Positions 11,266 through 22,990 of a stretch of DNA of 64,000 bases are shown here, in pieces. The position numbers and the translations under genes were made by a program. Below the pieces are notes generated by a model. The model ran no database searches. It was not told where the DNA came from and saw nothing but the letters and a program-made list of their open reading frames with translations. Each line of letters starts with the position of its first letter. Position 1 is the first letter of the stretch. The stretch covers positions 161,966,602 through 162,030,601 of the forward strand of contig NC_091132.1 of NCBI RefSeq assembly GCF_040183065.1, written 5' to 3'. The DNA is from Periplaneta americana (taxonomy: Eukaryota; Arthropoda; Insecta; Blattodea; Blattidae).

Positions 11266-12966
11266 CACTGGTGGCCATAATTCTGGAAACTTTTTGTGTT
11301 TGTACTGAATTATCATAACATCTATTTTTATTCACATATTATTACAATTTAAAATGTTACTCGTGACTGAAAGCATCAAACAAACATTGTCCATTCCATT
11401 TTTAAAGAAAATACATAACTTTATAGCATAATGTGTATGAGAAAACAGATATTTACACATTAAAACTTAGAAAAATTTTCGTGTTATTTTCTCATTCACT
11501 CTGTAAAAGTTAGTACTCTGTGGGATAACATTTATTTTTAATGACAGCATCAATTCTGCGGGGCATTGAGTCCACTAGACGTTGCAGTTCTTCCTTGCTG
11601 ATGATCCGAAACCAGCTGTGGATAATGGTTTCAATCAATTGAGTTTTGTTAGTGGGATTTTTTAGACACCAAACTTTTTAACATTGACCACAAGTTTTCA
11701 ATTAGATTAAGGTCAGGACTATTCCCAGGCAACTTTATCACCTTGATGTTTTTCTGTTGAAATCATTGCATAAACTCTTGGCAGTATGGCATGGAGCACC
11801 ATCCTGTTGAAATACAAAGTCATCACAATTTGGGTGTAAGTCGAAATTGGATGGGATCAATTTCGCTTCCAGAATATCTTTTATGTATTTTTCCGCATTG
11901 AAGTTCCCTTGAACAATCTGAAGTTTTCCTACTCCATTCTTGGACATGCATCCCCAGATAATGACAGCAACAGGATGTTTCATAATTGCGATGAGACACT
12001 CAGAATTCAAAGCTTCTCCATCTCGGTGACGAACGTATTTGACTCTGTCACTTCCAAATACAGAAATTCTTGTTTTATCACTCCATATCACGATCGCCCA
12101 GTTCATCGGTCCATGATTGATGATTTTTGCACCCATTTACACGATTTTCTCGTTGCCTTTTGTTGAGAAATGGTTTTTTTCTGGGTGCTCTTGCTTTCAA
12201 TCCATTGTCGAATAACTTCCTTCGAACAGTCCTCGCAGAAATACCAAGTCCACTGCAGTGTAGAACTTCCTGTATCTCTTTAGAAGATTTCTTTCGATCT
12301 TTCAATGCTAATCCACAAATCTGCCTCACATCTCTTGGACTTACTTTAGGTTTCCTACCTGTCCTAGACGTTCTTTTACAAGACTTTGTGGATTTGTACC
12401 TCTGCCATACCTTCTGGACGCCAGACACCATTACCAAGTTTTCTTGAAATTTCCTTGAATGTGTAGTCTTCTTCTCAAAGTGTGACTGCCCTACTTCTTT
12501 TAGAAGGTGTCCATTCCTTTCTTGGAGCAATTGTGATAAAATTATCAATAGAGTTTGTGGTAAAATAATCAGGTGTTAACCGAACGAAATCTTAAGTCAG
12601 ACTAATAATAGAAACACACTCATAATGTCCATATTTTATGCTAAAATTGCTCAAGATTGTTCCTACTGATCAACAATAATCTTAAAATCAACAATGGACC
12701 AATTTTTATTTCAGTAAATAATCAGAAATTATAATGAAATCTGAAATAAATATTTAGATCTTAAATGACAAGAACATAATTCCCCACATAGTAATGATTA
12801 TTTATTGTTAAATATTAAGGATTTAATATAATACCTTTATTATAACCCCATAATTAACGAATCAGTCACGAGTAACATTTTAAATTGTATAAATCTGTGA
12901 ATAAATACGGATGTTATAATAGTTCAGAACAAAAACAAAAAGTTTCCAGAATTATGGCCACCAGTG
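11266..12966 (-). mobile_element. Tc1-like transposon
   Basis: Both ends carry cactggtggccataattctg in inverted orientation, with similarity continuing about 110 bp inward (to about 11380 and from about 12855). TA dinucleotides flank it at 11264-11265 and 12967-12968. It encodes a broken transposase on the - strand. It lies 6 bp after the end of the Helitron. Confidence 0.93.
11510..12548 (-). pseudogene. Tc1-like (DD34E) transposase, frameshifted
   Basis: Read on the - strand from 12548, the first part has the paired helix-turn-helix region (QKVWQRYKSTKSCKRTSRTG, then GRKPKVSPRDVRQI), up to about 12078. A frameshift near 12110 moves to a second frame with WSDKTRISVF (first Asp) and FQQDGAPCHTAK (second Asp). 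A second shift near 11750 leads to NSPDLNLIENLW, holding the catalytic Glu, and a TAA at 11510-11512. The three acidic residues of the DDE triad are still recognisable, but the frame is broken at least twice, so the protein is not made. Confidence 0.85.
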
Positions 12967-13057
12967 TATATACGTAGTGAAGATGACGTTCAACCCAGCA
13001 AGTATATCCAAATGGCTGACATAGTCCTATTCACTGTAAATGTTTTTTTTTTTTCAG

Positions 13058-13149
13058 CCGTGATATACGTAATCAAGATGGAACGTGAGATCGACACTCT
13101 AGCATTAGAAGTAAGTAATAACATATATATAGAAGAGGACAAACTTCAG
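13058..13149 (+). CDS. ZNF gene B, first coding exon (start codon shifted)
   Basis: The exon lies between a tttttttcag acceptor and the donor gtatcc; coding probably starts at ATG 13078, giving MEREIDTLALEVSNNIYIEEDKLQ split as 24 codons, phase 0. The sequence before it, IYVIK, aligns with MDVIK of gene C, but the aligned start is ATA (13063-13065) rather than ATG. The region is the psi-K-x-E-bearing N-terminus of this insect ZNF family. An earlier donor at 13111 (gaagtaagtaa) would end the exon after LALE and also keep phase 0. The acceptor implies a 5-prime non-coding exon upstream. If ATG 13078 is not used, the gene has lost its normal start. Confidence 0.6.
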
Positions 13150-14326
13150 GTATCCCACATGAGAGTGACTACTACTTGCTATTTATTTTCTAAATAAGTC
13201 GTTTATGACAATATGGCATATCGTGTGGGCGAAAAAAATATCCTACAATGACTGGACGCGAGAGACAACATCTCAATGATAGTGCACTACCGTCTGACCA
13301 GTGCAGGGGTAGCTTATGGTTATGGTGATGTTCTTCCCTGCCATTTTAACTGGTCCTCAGAACCAGACTTCAACACTTGTTGTAGTTTCCCAGATTCATC
13401 AGAAAGATTCTGAGTGGACTGCGATATTATAAAATGATTACAGTTTTATGACAAAATTTCTACCTGGTGAAGACGCATCGGCTAATGCACCTGACAAATT
13501 CATTTCTTAAACTGGAAGAATAGTTTATTTGTGGTGCATTACTACTAGTTTCATCGGCTTTAAACATCTGTGGTCTTAGCGTTGAGGTACAGATTATATA
13601 GACTGCATTCTAATTTGTCTCGCTGTAGTAATATAATGAGAGACGTCGGTGTTCGCATATAATTGCACCTCGAACCAGCATTTAAGGGAACAACTCTGCT
13701 ATTTTCTGCTATTGATTAAGTCGACCTGGTTGGCGAGTTGGTATAGTGCTGGCCTTCTATGGCCCAAGGTTGCGGGTTCGATCCCGGGCCAGGTCGATGG
13801 CATTTAAGTGTGCTTAAATGCGACAGGCTCATGTCAGTAGATTTACTGGCATGTAAAAGAACTCCTGCGGGACAAAATTCCGGCACATCCGGCGACACTG
13901 ATATAACCTCTGCAGTTGCGAGCGTCGTTAAATAAAACATAACATTTAACATTTAGCTATTGATTACCATCAGAAGAAGTATCTAAAGCAATAAATAATT
14001 TTAAAAGAGGTTTCAAATTTTCCACGATACATTTTATAAATAAATTAAGTAATTCTGAAGTGAAATGTGTTTGTATGTGCAAATGTAAAAAGGTGTAATA
14101 ATGTACTGGAAAAAACAATCTAATAATATACAGCTATTATTTTAAATGCTGCGTTAACATGCTTTCCATACAAATTATATCACTACTGACTCTGATGTGT
14201 GTGCACGTGCTTTCGTTGACATCAGAATTTAATAATACAGTGGAGAGCCATTAAAGATGGTCACTGGTTTTTCGTGAACTACTACATATGGTACATTTCA
14301 TAATTATTATGTTTGGTGTGTTGCAG
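13150..14326 (+). other. Intron of gene B
   Basis: No coding sequence. It contains the SINE at 13719-13955. Just before the next exon the sequence ttgacatcag is shared with 17850-17860, upstream of the duplicated exon. Confidence 0.6.
13719..13955 (+). repeat. tRNA-derived SINE, family 1, with 11-bp target duplication
   Basis: A-box tggcgagttgg and B-box ggttcgatccc head, body shared with the copies at 685 and 42622, and tail gcgtcgttaaataaaacata. The perfect duplication gctattgatta flanks it (13708-13718 and 13956-13966), typical of LINE-mediated retroposition. Confidence 0.93.
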
Positions 14327-14464
14327 GAAGGAAATGTATTAGATGTGCAAATGACTGGAATAAAGACAGAATGTATGGACCACAGCTATGAAGTAAACTC
14401 TAAAATGACTTTTCATAAAACTCCTGTGCCAATTGAGTTGTCCTTCGTCAAAAGTGAAGTTGAG
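14327..14464 (+). CDS. ZNF gene B, 138-nt IKTEC exon, copy 1
   Basis: The exon runs from acceptor tgttgcag to donor gtgagtg: 46 codons, phase 0 at both ends. It begins EGNVLDVQMTGIKTECMDHS and ends SFVKSEVE, with psi-K-x-E (SUMO-type) motifs at IKTE and VKSE. No folded domain is recognisable. It is a paralogue of the exon at 17961 (26 of 46 residues identical by eye) with matching introns on both sides, so it arose by tandem duplication. Because both are in phase 0, the mRNA may include either or both; the sequence does not decide. Confidence 0.8.
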
Positions 14465-16256
14465 GTGAGTGCAGTTTATGAAGTGTGTTGGTCTCTCTGT
14501 TGTTCACTGGCTGATGTGGCTGCTACATTCGGGTGACCAGGGGATACGATTGATGCTTTCATGCTGTCCATTTCTTCATCCTACATATTTCGTGATTCTT
14601 TTCCACCTCTGTTTTGTCATAGAAACCGCAATACTGAATATTTACAAAATGATAATATATATGTTGATTTCTTCCTCAATAATTATTATTTTACCATGTC
14701 TGCTTTTAATTTATTTGACATTCCAGTATGGAATGCGGGCCACTTTCAGTTGATCCCATAGTAGGTGACTAAATTGTACTTTGCACCTGGTTTAGGAAAT
14801 AATTTTAATTGTGCTTTTCTTTTTTTATTTCCAATTCTTCCTTTTAAATTGCTCTTTAGCCAAACTGTTTTTATTTCTATTTTTTGGTACCATTTCTTTC
14901 TAATTACGCATTAAAGTCATATCACAAAGACTACTTTAGAGTTCCTTTCTCCATCCTCCTCCATTCAGCAGTACATAGCTTCCTCACACTGATTTACATG
15001 GGGAGGAAGAATTAATCGTGGCTTCACGTCCAACCCTTCAATAAAACAACAGAGAGATTTGTGAACACTAAAATCATTGTAGACAAGGCTTTTCGGTAAA
15101 ATCCAAGATTCAGTTGCTGTTCTTCCAGACGAATCGGAGATCGATGACGCAATATGTGACGCCACGCATGATGATAATATTTGAAAAAATGAATGAATTT
15201 GGGGGCTCAAGCCTCAAATCCCTCGCTACTTCCAGTTATCTTTCTTCTACCTTACATCTCTTCACTTCATACTCTTCCTCACAAATTTTTCTCTATTCAC
15301 CCTCTACTTACTTTATGCTATAAATTAATTCATCTTACTTTGGAATACATCACTTACCTTAGATATTCGATCCTAGGACCTTTCGATCAGTGAACCGCCA
15401 TCATAGTGATTATGCTACAAATTCATTGAAGTATAAACCCTTAAGAACTATACTTGGACACAATTAACGTGAAATACTCCCAAAGGCATTAAATATTTAA
15501 GGTCATATGTATATAGAGTGGAAGGTAACCTTTAACAATCCTTCTGGGGTATGATATCTTGAATTATGACGAGAAAGAAAGTCTAATAATATCTTGTTCC
15601 CAGAAGGATGGTTTTCGAAAAAAAATGGTATTTTGTAACTTGAAATTACGATTAAGTTTTTCATGAAACTTCTCAAAATTTGATTTTTATCTCATGTAGG
15701 ATGATAGAATAAGCTATGTATGGCCATGTTACACTCATATTTGCATGGAAAATAACAGATTTCGAATAAATCGCGTTAATACTCGAATACACATTGCATG
15801 GTAACAGGGCTGTGACACACTGGCAACAACTGTTTCTTTCAATGTGGCTGAGCTAAGTGTAGGGAGCAGACGATATGCTTACATTCACTTCATTAGTTGC
15901 AAGCTACGTTCAGTTCGAAGCAGTTGAAACACAACGAGATGCCACAGTTTTGTAATGTATCTGGACGTGTTATTAAGTTATGGCGAAACTGGTCACAATG
16001 CCATTGCAGCTGCTCGCTTATACCGTGACTGATAATTGGATCAGGAGTGTGAAAGTTGTAGACACGCAACTGGTGAACACTTTGAGCAATATCTTTAAAA
16101 AACACTGTAGAGAACGGTGTACATAATTTAATAGTGTACCTCACATTAATGCGTATCATTTTCATTCTGTTTCAAAGTTGTTTATCTCCTCCAGACATTG
16201 TATTGTAATTGAGTTGGAGTGACATCAACTGTGTGATCCTCAATGTAAAGTAATAC

Positions 16257-16435
16257 CACAGTCTAGTATATACAGTCACTAAGCTTGAGTTGTGAGGTTG
16301 CTAGGAACAAGAGACTGTGCCATTACTATTTCGCGTTGTCTGTAATGACGCGATAGTAGCGATCGTATTGGTTAGAAACTATCTAGGGATGCATATTTGC
16401 TACGTATTGAGGTTCGTGACTATATACTAGACTGT
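16257..16435 (+). mobile_element. 179-bp MITE (CACAGTCTAG family), copy 2
   Basis: Inverted termini cacagtctagtatatacagt and tatatactagactgt. The flanks agtaatac and gacaatac share five of eight bases, a decayed target duplication. Interior block tactatttcgcgttgtctgt is shared with the other copies. Confidence 0.85.
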
Positions 16436-16757
16436 GACAATACAATGATTAATTTTGTTTTATGCATAATTTTTCATTCTATTGTATTATTGATGAAATT
16501 GCCTTAAAATGTAACGGGAACCATGTGATTGTTCGTACTAAATTTACTGCTCAAACAATGCAGTAATGAACGTTTCATCATAGACAACTAATAACATAGT
16601 TCATGTAATGAACATGTTTCGATTACATAAATTTTGATTTGACTGTATTCTCAACATATGTTTTTGTTTACAATGGTATGTGTGTACATCCTCGCAAAAC
16701 CCCTTCCAAGTAGATGATTGGAGCGGCATTCAGTATGTAGTGATGCAATAATCTCAC

Positions 16758-16961
16758 CAGGGGCGTATACTGGTTAAAGGGTTTGGGCTACCACTGACCC
16801 TATTATTACACAAAATATATCTAACAATTACTTTAATTTTAATTACTATGGTCAAACTAATAATACAAAATTATTACATTATGTTATATTATAAACTTTT
16901 TCTTTTGTAATTTCCTTGGGCTACCGCCAGTAGCCCCGGTAGCCCGCAAAATACGCCCCTG
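16758..16961. mobile_element. 204-bp hAT-type MITE, TIR CAGGGGCGTAT
   Basis: Ends caggggcgtatactgg and aaatacgcccctg are inverted, with a perfect 8-bp duplication aatctcac (16750-16757, 16962-16969). The core gggctaccactg and ctaccgccagtag are imperfect inverted repeats. No coding sequence. Confidence 0.9.
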
Positions 16962-17960
16962 AATCTCACTAAGTAAACACTGCTATTGTCTACAAAGTTG
17001 CAACATTGCAACATTCGTTTTCTCGAAATATTACAAAAACTACTTGTCGTATAAAAAATATTATTTGACAAAACGTTCCCAAATGACATTATCTGTTACA
17101 TGTGTGAAGGATTGTAAAAGGTTACCTTTCATCCCGTATAACACAAGTGATTTAATTAATTTGCTATTAACCTAATTACATTTAAGTTCGCAAAAATAAA
17201 TTACAAATTAATTAACTTGTATTATATAAGCCAGTAAACTAATATGATAAATATCCAAAGGATGGCGTAAATCCACTTATCTACTATCAATTGCCTAATT
17301 TACGTATATTAAATCTATTCACTAGACCAGTCCATTTAGACTAAAGGCTTTAGTATTTTAGTAATCTTGCAATTGCTAGTACATCACGAAAGAACTTTAA
17401 CTTTTCCGAATTATATAAAGCCATGAACACAGACAATGAAAGTAATGAAAATTTAGGCATCGAACAAGGATAAAAACACATAAAACACCAAAAACCTTCG
17501 ATCTATATTATGTATATTTAAGTTCCTATTCCTTCATTCCGAAAGTGCAAACAGAAGAACACAAGCTCATCAAATGTTTATCGACTATATAAACAACATT
17601 AAAAAAAACATAAATGGTCTATGGACATACACCAACATGGAACAACAACTTTGAGGTAAGTTAAATTACAAGTATTGTATAAAATCAAATTTTTGTACTT
17701 ACAAATTAATGTGTATATATGCATGACGTCATATAAACCTCTTACGTCATCCATAGTATAGATCGGACAACAGCGACTCTTCATTGGATTCTACCGACTT
17801 TTCTGAAAAATTATTTCACTATTGACACTGGAATGGTACACGTGAAATCCTTGACATCAGGATTAATGAAAGAGTGAACACGCTTTTGAAACAGTCATTC
17901 GTCTTTTTTTATTGGAGACTTGTGTTGTATGACATTATTATTTTGTTTTATATTTTACAG

Positions 17961-18098
17961 GAAGAAAATATATTAGATCTGCACGTGACCGAAATAAAGA
18001 CGGAATGTATGGATCACAGCTATGATCTGAAATCAGAGATGACATTTGAGGAATCTCCTGTGCCAGTTGACTTTCCCATCATGAAAAGCGAGGGAGAG
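17961..18098 (+). CDS. ZNF gene B, 138-nt IKTEC exon, copy 2
   Basis: The exon follows tattttacag and stops at gtgagtg: 46 codons, phase 0 to phase 0. It starts EENILDLHVTEIKTECMDHS and ends PIMKSEGE. The IKTE psi-K-x-E motif is kept; the C-terminal VKSE of copy 1 is IMKSE here. Its length, phase and both splice sites equal those of 14327-14464. It joins in frame either to that exon or directly to 13149, and its downstream partner is 20793. It has slightly more of the usual family residues (LDLHVT) than copy 1. Confidence 0.85.
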
Positions 18099-20792
18099 GT
18101 GAGTGCAATTTATGAAACGTGTTGGTCGATGTTTCTCTATCTGTTACGTACTGGCTGGTATGGCTGCTAGATTCACGTCACCAGGGAAACAATTTTATCT
18201 CTCATGCTGTCCAATTCCTTGTCCTGTAGTCCTTCGTAAATTTTTTCCTCTCAATTTTTCTCCTACGGACTGATGCTGAAGGTTTACTAAATCATATTGG
18301 CTTTGAATTTTTAATTTCTATTGATACTTCTTACAATATCTACATCTAATTGAAGTGACAGGCAAATATAGAGTTACTCGGTAATCGGTGTGTAAACTTG
18401 GGTTTTGTGTCCGGTGTAGGCAATACAGTTATTTAGATTTCTTGTAATTTTTCTTTTTAAATTCTTTTGATATTAGAAATCCACATCATTCACGCCTATT
18501 TCTTGGGACGTCAGTAGTTGGCAGATCTGTATGAATGTCACATTTCAGGATGAATACTTCACAGTATTGGTGGGATCTGCTCTGAAGTCTTGCACGCCGT
18601 GCTAATCACTATTGTTCATGTAAAGCATGGCACTGGCATATCAGTTCAATTTGCAGGAGAATGATAAGCATAAACATCTTTCTGTTCATGGGAAACATGG
18701 ATATTCCTCGTGGTTTGTTCAGAGATACATCGATTACAAAGATATTGAGTTCTAGACAACTCGGAAATCTACAGATAGGAAACCAATGCTTCCTCCTTAC
18801 AATCGCCAAGAATCATCTGAAGACAAATATCTCACTGTGATATTGTCGCAATTATCTATCACAGCGGTTTTTCCGGAGCTTGCACAGTTCCGAGACGTAA
18901 TAGCAAAACCCCACATATACTTCAGAGTTCCTTTGCTCTTCCCCTCCACTCTGCAGTAGCAACCTCACACTGTTACACGGGGAGGATCATTTAATTATTA
19001 CATCGACTTCATACTCCCACAGTAAACCAACACACAGGATTGGGAACAATGACATAGAACTGGACTCTGGAAAAATTGAAAAGTGAAGGCCGTAAGGGAA
19101 GTAACTAAATATAATACTGTGAAACCTGTTCAAATCGGAACCTGAATAATCCAGAATCCTGTCTATTTCGGAACAATTTATTGGTCCCTGCGAAATTCAT
19201 ATGTATTAAGTGTAATTTTTCCTGAATAAAACGGAAACTGTCCAACGCGGAAACGGAAACTGTCTGCTACTGTTCAAAACGGAAATAATATTTTGGACAG
19301 ACTAGTTTAATGTAAACTATATTTTGAAACAGTATGTGCTTTCAAGGAATGTACGAAACATATAGGTCAATAAGATAAAAACAAGTTTTCTTTGTAAAAT
19401 TTTTCAGGGTGCGAGGGTGTGTTGGCCTGGTGGTCATAAATTTTATTACTCTATTGACTAGGCAGACGAGTCCCTTCAAAGATGTTCAATGCTTCACTCC
19501 TGTATACTGTCGCAGCTGGGTAGAAGGCAAGTGTAGTAGTGATTTCGTGATAAAAAAAAAAGTTGCGTAAAAATATTGCACTATCATTAATTGATGAAGT
19601 AGAAGTTATCGAGGGAAATGAGAAACGAAGATTATGAAAAATAATGTTATAATTTATGAATGGAAAACTCAGGTGTAACTTAACATTTAAAAAAATAAAG
19701 GCCGTATCATGAGTGAGTGGCTTGCAGTCAATAATGGTGACATAAAAGGAAATAGAAAACAACTGGTTACATAGAAATAAAGTAACTGTTGTCGGAGTGG
19801 ATTGTTCTTGCCCTTTCAAAGATCATGCAAATTTCTGGACCTGTTCTGCAAAGCAAACCTTGAACTGGCAAAGAAATTAGATAATCCAGAATTCAAGGCT
19901 TCTAGGCTCTTAGTCCAATTAAATAATGTGCTGTGATATACAGTGTAGTATTATAGTATAGTGTTAGATATTAAATGTAGTGTAATTAATAAACTTTATA
20001 GTGTTTAATGAGTGAGTTACGATACAATTTATACAGGAAAGATCATTTCCAGTTAAATAAGTGACAGGAAGCTGATTTAATGTCAGTAGTGTTAAACGGA
20101 ATATTTTGTAATTCCTACAATTTGCTGCATGCCATTTTGTTTTTCATTTATACAAATGATAAAATATTCCATTTTAACTTCACACCTTAATAACACGGAA
20201 ACTGTGTCCATAATGGAAAAAAAATTAGGACCATGTCACTTCCGTCTTGAACAGGTTTCACTGTAATAGGAGGAAGAGTCCTACTGAATGTTCACAATTG
20301 AAGTGATTTATTCTACTGCTGTTTACACTGTGCAAATTACTCTTCCTGCATGACTTTTACGAACCTTCGTTCATTTAGTTTAGTCGTATGGCTTTTATAA
20401 ATCCAGAGATATCTGAAATAGTTTCAAACTATCTTACTAAAAATTACCATCACCAATTTTACCGTAACAATTTGATCACTTGTTAACTAGTCTTCCTGAA
20501 TCCTACTCACATATGACCATCTCAGGAATATGATTGGATTGTCATTCTTATTTACTCTTCCTATTGATTTATAGTTTATGTAATTGTTACCTGAAATGGA
20601 ACATTTCTTACAAAATGCCATAATATTTTGTTTTTGTAGGTCTTAAATTTATCTCTCTGCTACAACAATAATGCTTGAATTGTTTACTGGATTAAGTATG
20701 ATTTAAATCCTAGTCTGTTGCATTTAAGCTACCATCCATTGAGCCTTCAACTATAATTTTTCTGTATCTTCTCTTCACATACTCTTTTGCAG
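18099..20792 (+). other. Intron of gene B, paralogous to the left window edge
   Basis: 18.87-19.11 and 20.27-20.79 kb align with 1-1011 of gene A, interrupted by the pogo/Tigger element at 19117-20263. No coding sequence apart from that remnant. Confidence 0.75.
19117..20263 (+). mobile_element. pogo/Tigger-like element with decayed CENP-B-type gene
   Basis: Inverted ends ctgtgaaacctgttcaaatc and gtcttgaacaggtttcactg are flanked by TA (19115-19116, 20264-20265). The paralogous gene A intron near position 228 has the empty site. On the + strand a broken frame reads ISGPVLQSK (about 19829) followed, after a shift, by LELAKKLDNPEFKAS (about 19858), the CENP-B/pogo DNA-binding motif. The catalytic DDE part is deleted. 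Non-functional. Confidence 0.88.
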
Positions 20793-20875
20793 GACAAGAT
20801 ATGTGAGATAAATAAAGTGGAACAGGAGGTCGAGCTGCAAGTAACAGCAGAAGAGAATGAAGTCTTTACTGATGG
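20793..20875 (+). CDS. ZNF gene B, 83-nt linker exon
   Basis: Lies between acceptor ctcttttgcag and donor gtgagtg. It encodes DKICEINKVEQEVELQ and ends AEENEVFTDG; the last two bases (GG) pair with the C at 23449 to form Gly. Size and phase are identical to the gene A and gene C exons. It is acidic, with no known fold, and acts as the connector between the N-terminal exons and the fingers. Intron sequence on both sides matches gene A. Confidence 0.88.
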
Positions 20876-21770
20876 GTGAGTGAAATGTGTGCGCCTGTAC
20901 TCCGTTGTTGATTTCACTGCTCTATTTAAGTAAAAAGGCAAAGAACAAAAATTAGTAAATACTTTCAACATGATTATTCAAATGAAGGACTCAGTATTCT
21001 GAATTGTGAAGTCCTTCTGTAGTCGTTATGTCTCTCTCTTTTCCTGTCTGTCCATCTATTCCTCTGTTTCTATGTGTGAGTTTCTCTACATATCCATGCG
21101 AGTTTGTCTGTGTATCCATCCTTCCCCATATCCATCCATCTGAATATGATATATTATTTCATGTCATCAATTACATCCATGTATAGTGAACCTCACAATT
21201 TTTTTTCCAGTGCCATTATTATATTCATTACAGATATGCTTTTTTGTTGACGTTCTTATAATTTAGATTCATACCCCGTACTATAGCTTAACTGGGAAAA
21301 CTCCGTTATGGGAAGTTACTTAACCTTACTGCTGCACTGGAGTCAGAGTTTACGAACCATTGTCGCTACTGATTGACAAGTCATCTGATGCATCACTGCT
21401 ATCAGTTAAACAAACATTCTCCTAATGAAATTATTCTGTCAGTTTCACCGTCTATTACATTAGCAATAGAAAAATATTGTTCTTTGTTCTTTTAACGTAA
21501 TCAACTCATTTCTTCCACATGTCTTTTCCATATTTTGCGAAAAGGCGTTGACACATTTGTTCTTTTAGGTTAAGTAGGGACCGAATTTCTGTTACAATAA
21601 TCCAATTGAAACGACTGGATACAACTGACTGATAATTTTAGTATTTCGCTTTAAGTAAATGAAACCAATCACAACAATAAATGCTTATTTTTAAAGCATG
21701 GTTGGGTTTTGATGGTAAATAATGTTTATGTACGCGCTACTTGATGGACCACGAACAGTCAGACATAAAC

Positions 21771-21771
<1 letters not shown>

Positions 21772-21810
<39 letters not shown>

Positions 21811-21811
21811 G
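21772..21811. repeat. (TAA)n microsatellite
   Basis: About 13 uninterrupted TAA units. Confidence 0.95.
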
Positions 21812-22070
21812 AAATGCGCTCAATATGCAACATTTATCGTGTAGGGACAAGACAGCTCGATTCAGTCTCAGTTGCAAAATTTTGTCAATGACAGCTCTGC
21901 GTTTGCAATTGTTTACATGATATTGGTCACACAATTCGCTGCAAAGTTCACACACACAGCTGGCATCTGGTTGGTGGAATTTCTTGTTCCGGCAAGTCAT
22001 GTAGTGGAAGCGTGTACTGCTAGCTGGGTCATTATATGACGCAGATCGTATCCTCCCTGCATCCATTCGT

Positions 22071-22245
22071 CCACACCTGTGGAGTAAAGGTCAGCGTGTT
22101 TGGCCGCGAAACCAGGTAGCCCGGGTTTGAATCCCGGTCGGGGCAAGTTACTTGGTTGAGGTTTTTCCGGGGTTTCCCTCAACCCAATACGAGCAAATGC
22201 TGGGTAACTTTCGGTGCTGGACCCCGGACTCATTTCACTGGCTTT
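22071..22245 (+). repeat. tRNA-derived SINE, family 2 (3-prime truncated)
   Basis: The head ccacacctgtggagtaaagg and B-box-like ggtttgaatcccggtcg is followed by gtttttccggggtttccctc and gggtaactttcggtgctgga. The -strand copy at 37592 has the same head. The taaata tail is absent. Confidence 0.8.
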
Positions 22246-22664
22246 ATTCTCTGTAGCTCCATAAGGTCCTGTTTTTTGAAATGCTCCCATATTATCTCTA
22301 TGCTATAAGTGGCGATGGGGGAGACATAAACTTAGGAAGTGATGACATCCTATTGACTCATTTATTTACATGGGGTTTCATTATTAAATTATTTATTTAT
22401 GTTGAACCATTCAAATGAGATGCCACATTATATTAGTACTTTAGAAAAAAATGTATATGTATTTGTAAATTTATGGGATACAATAATTATAATCGATTGA
22501 AAATAATAATTTACAACATAGTCACATGTTTAAGCCTCAATTTCATACCTCAGTGTTTTTTTTTTTTTTTTTTTTTTTGGCGTAATTGGAAGTCTACCTT
22601 TGTCCGTAGGAAGGATAGTAAATGTCGGAAAACGTGAAATATGAGAAAACAGACACTGGCGATG

Positions 22665-22990
22665 GCATAAGGGAGGTCCTTCACTGTAGTGTAATAGCAA
22701 ATCTGGCCATCAAACGGGCGGGCCCGGGTTCGAATACTCGTTGGTACAAGTTACCTGTTGGGTTTCTTTTTCTGGGGTTTTCACTTGACCAATTGAAGCA
22801 GAATAGATGGGTAACTTTCGGCGTTGGACCTCGGTCTCATTTCGCCATATTTAATTCACAAATCATCACCACCCATACAAAAGCCTGGGTTCACGTTGTA
22901 GTGTGCTGTACTTGTACAAGAGCATGGCTGTTCGGCTGACCGATCTTTCACAGAATAGGAGTGGTAAGCACAATAAGCCTCAGGCTGCAG
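22665..22990 (+). repeat. tRNA-derived SINE, family 2 variant
   Basis: B-box-like gggttcgaatactcg followed by the family body (tggggttttcac, gatgggtaactttcggcgtt, ctcatttcgcc). The end is diverged, so the 3-prime boundary is approximate. Confidence 0.65.

Larger units (their letters stand above)
14465..17960 (+). other. Intron of gene B between duplicated exons
   Basis: The first 250 bases match those after 18098 (ggctgctacattc against ggctgctagattc), and 14.94-15.06 kb matches 18.90-19.03 kb. The section 15.1-17.8 kb resembles 9.34-10.31 kb. It holds MITEs at 16257 and 16758. Small ORFs here have no recognised homology. Confidence 0.65.

Noticed and set aside
19451-19819. A 122-codon frame on the - strand within the Tigger element
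   Set aside because: The recognisable CENP-B-type remnant is on the + strand; the - frame has no homology.
21573-21610. Partner end (tagggaccgaattt) for the 61.58 kb sequence ttcggtccctag
   Set aside because: Only about 14 bases match over 40 kb; most likely two separate copies or chance.
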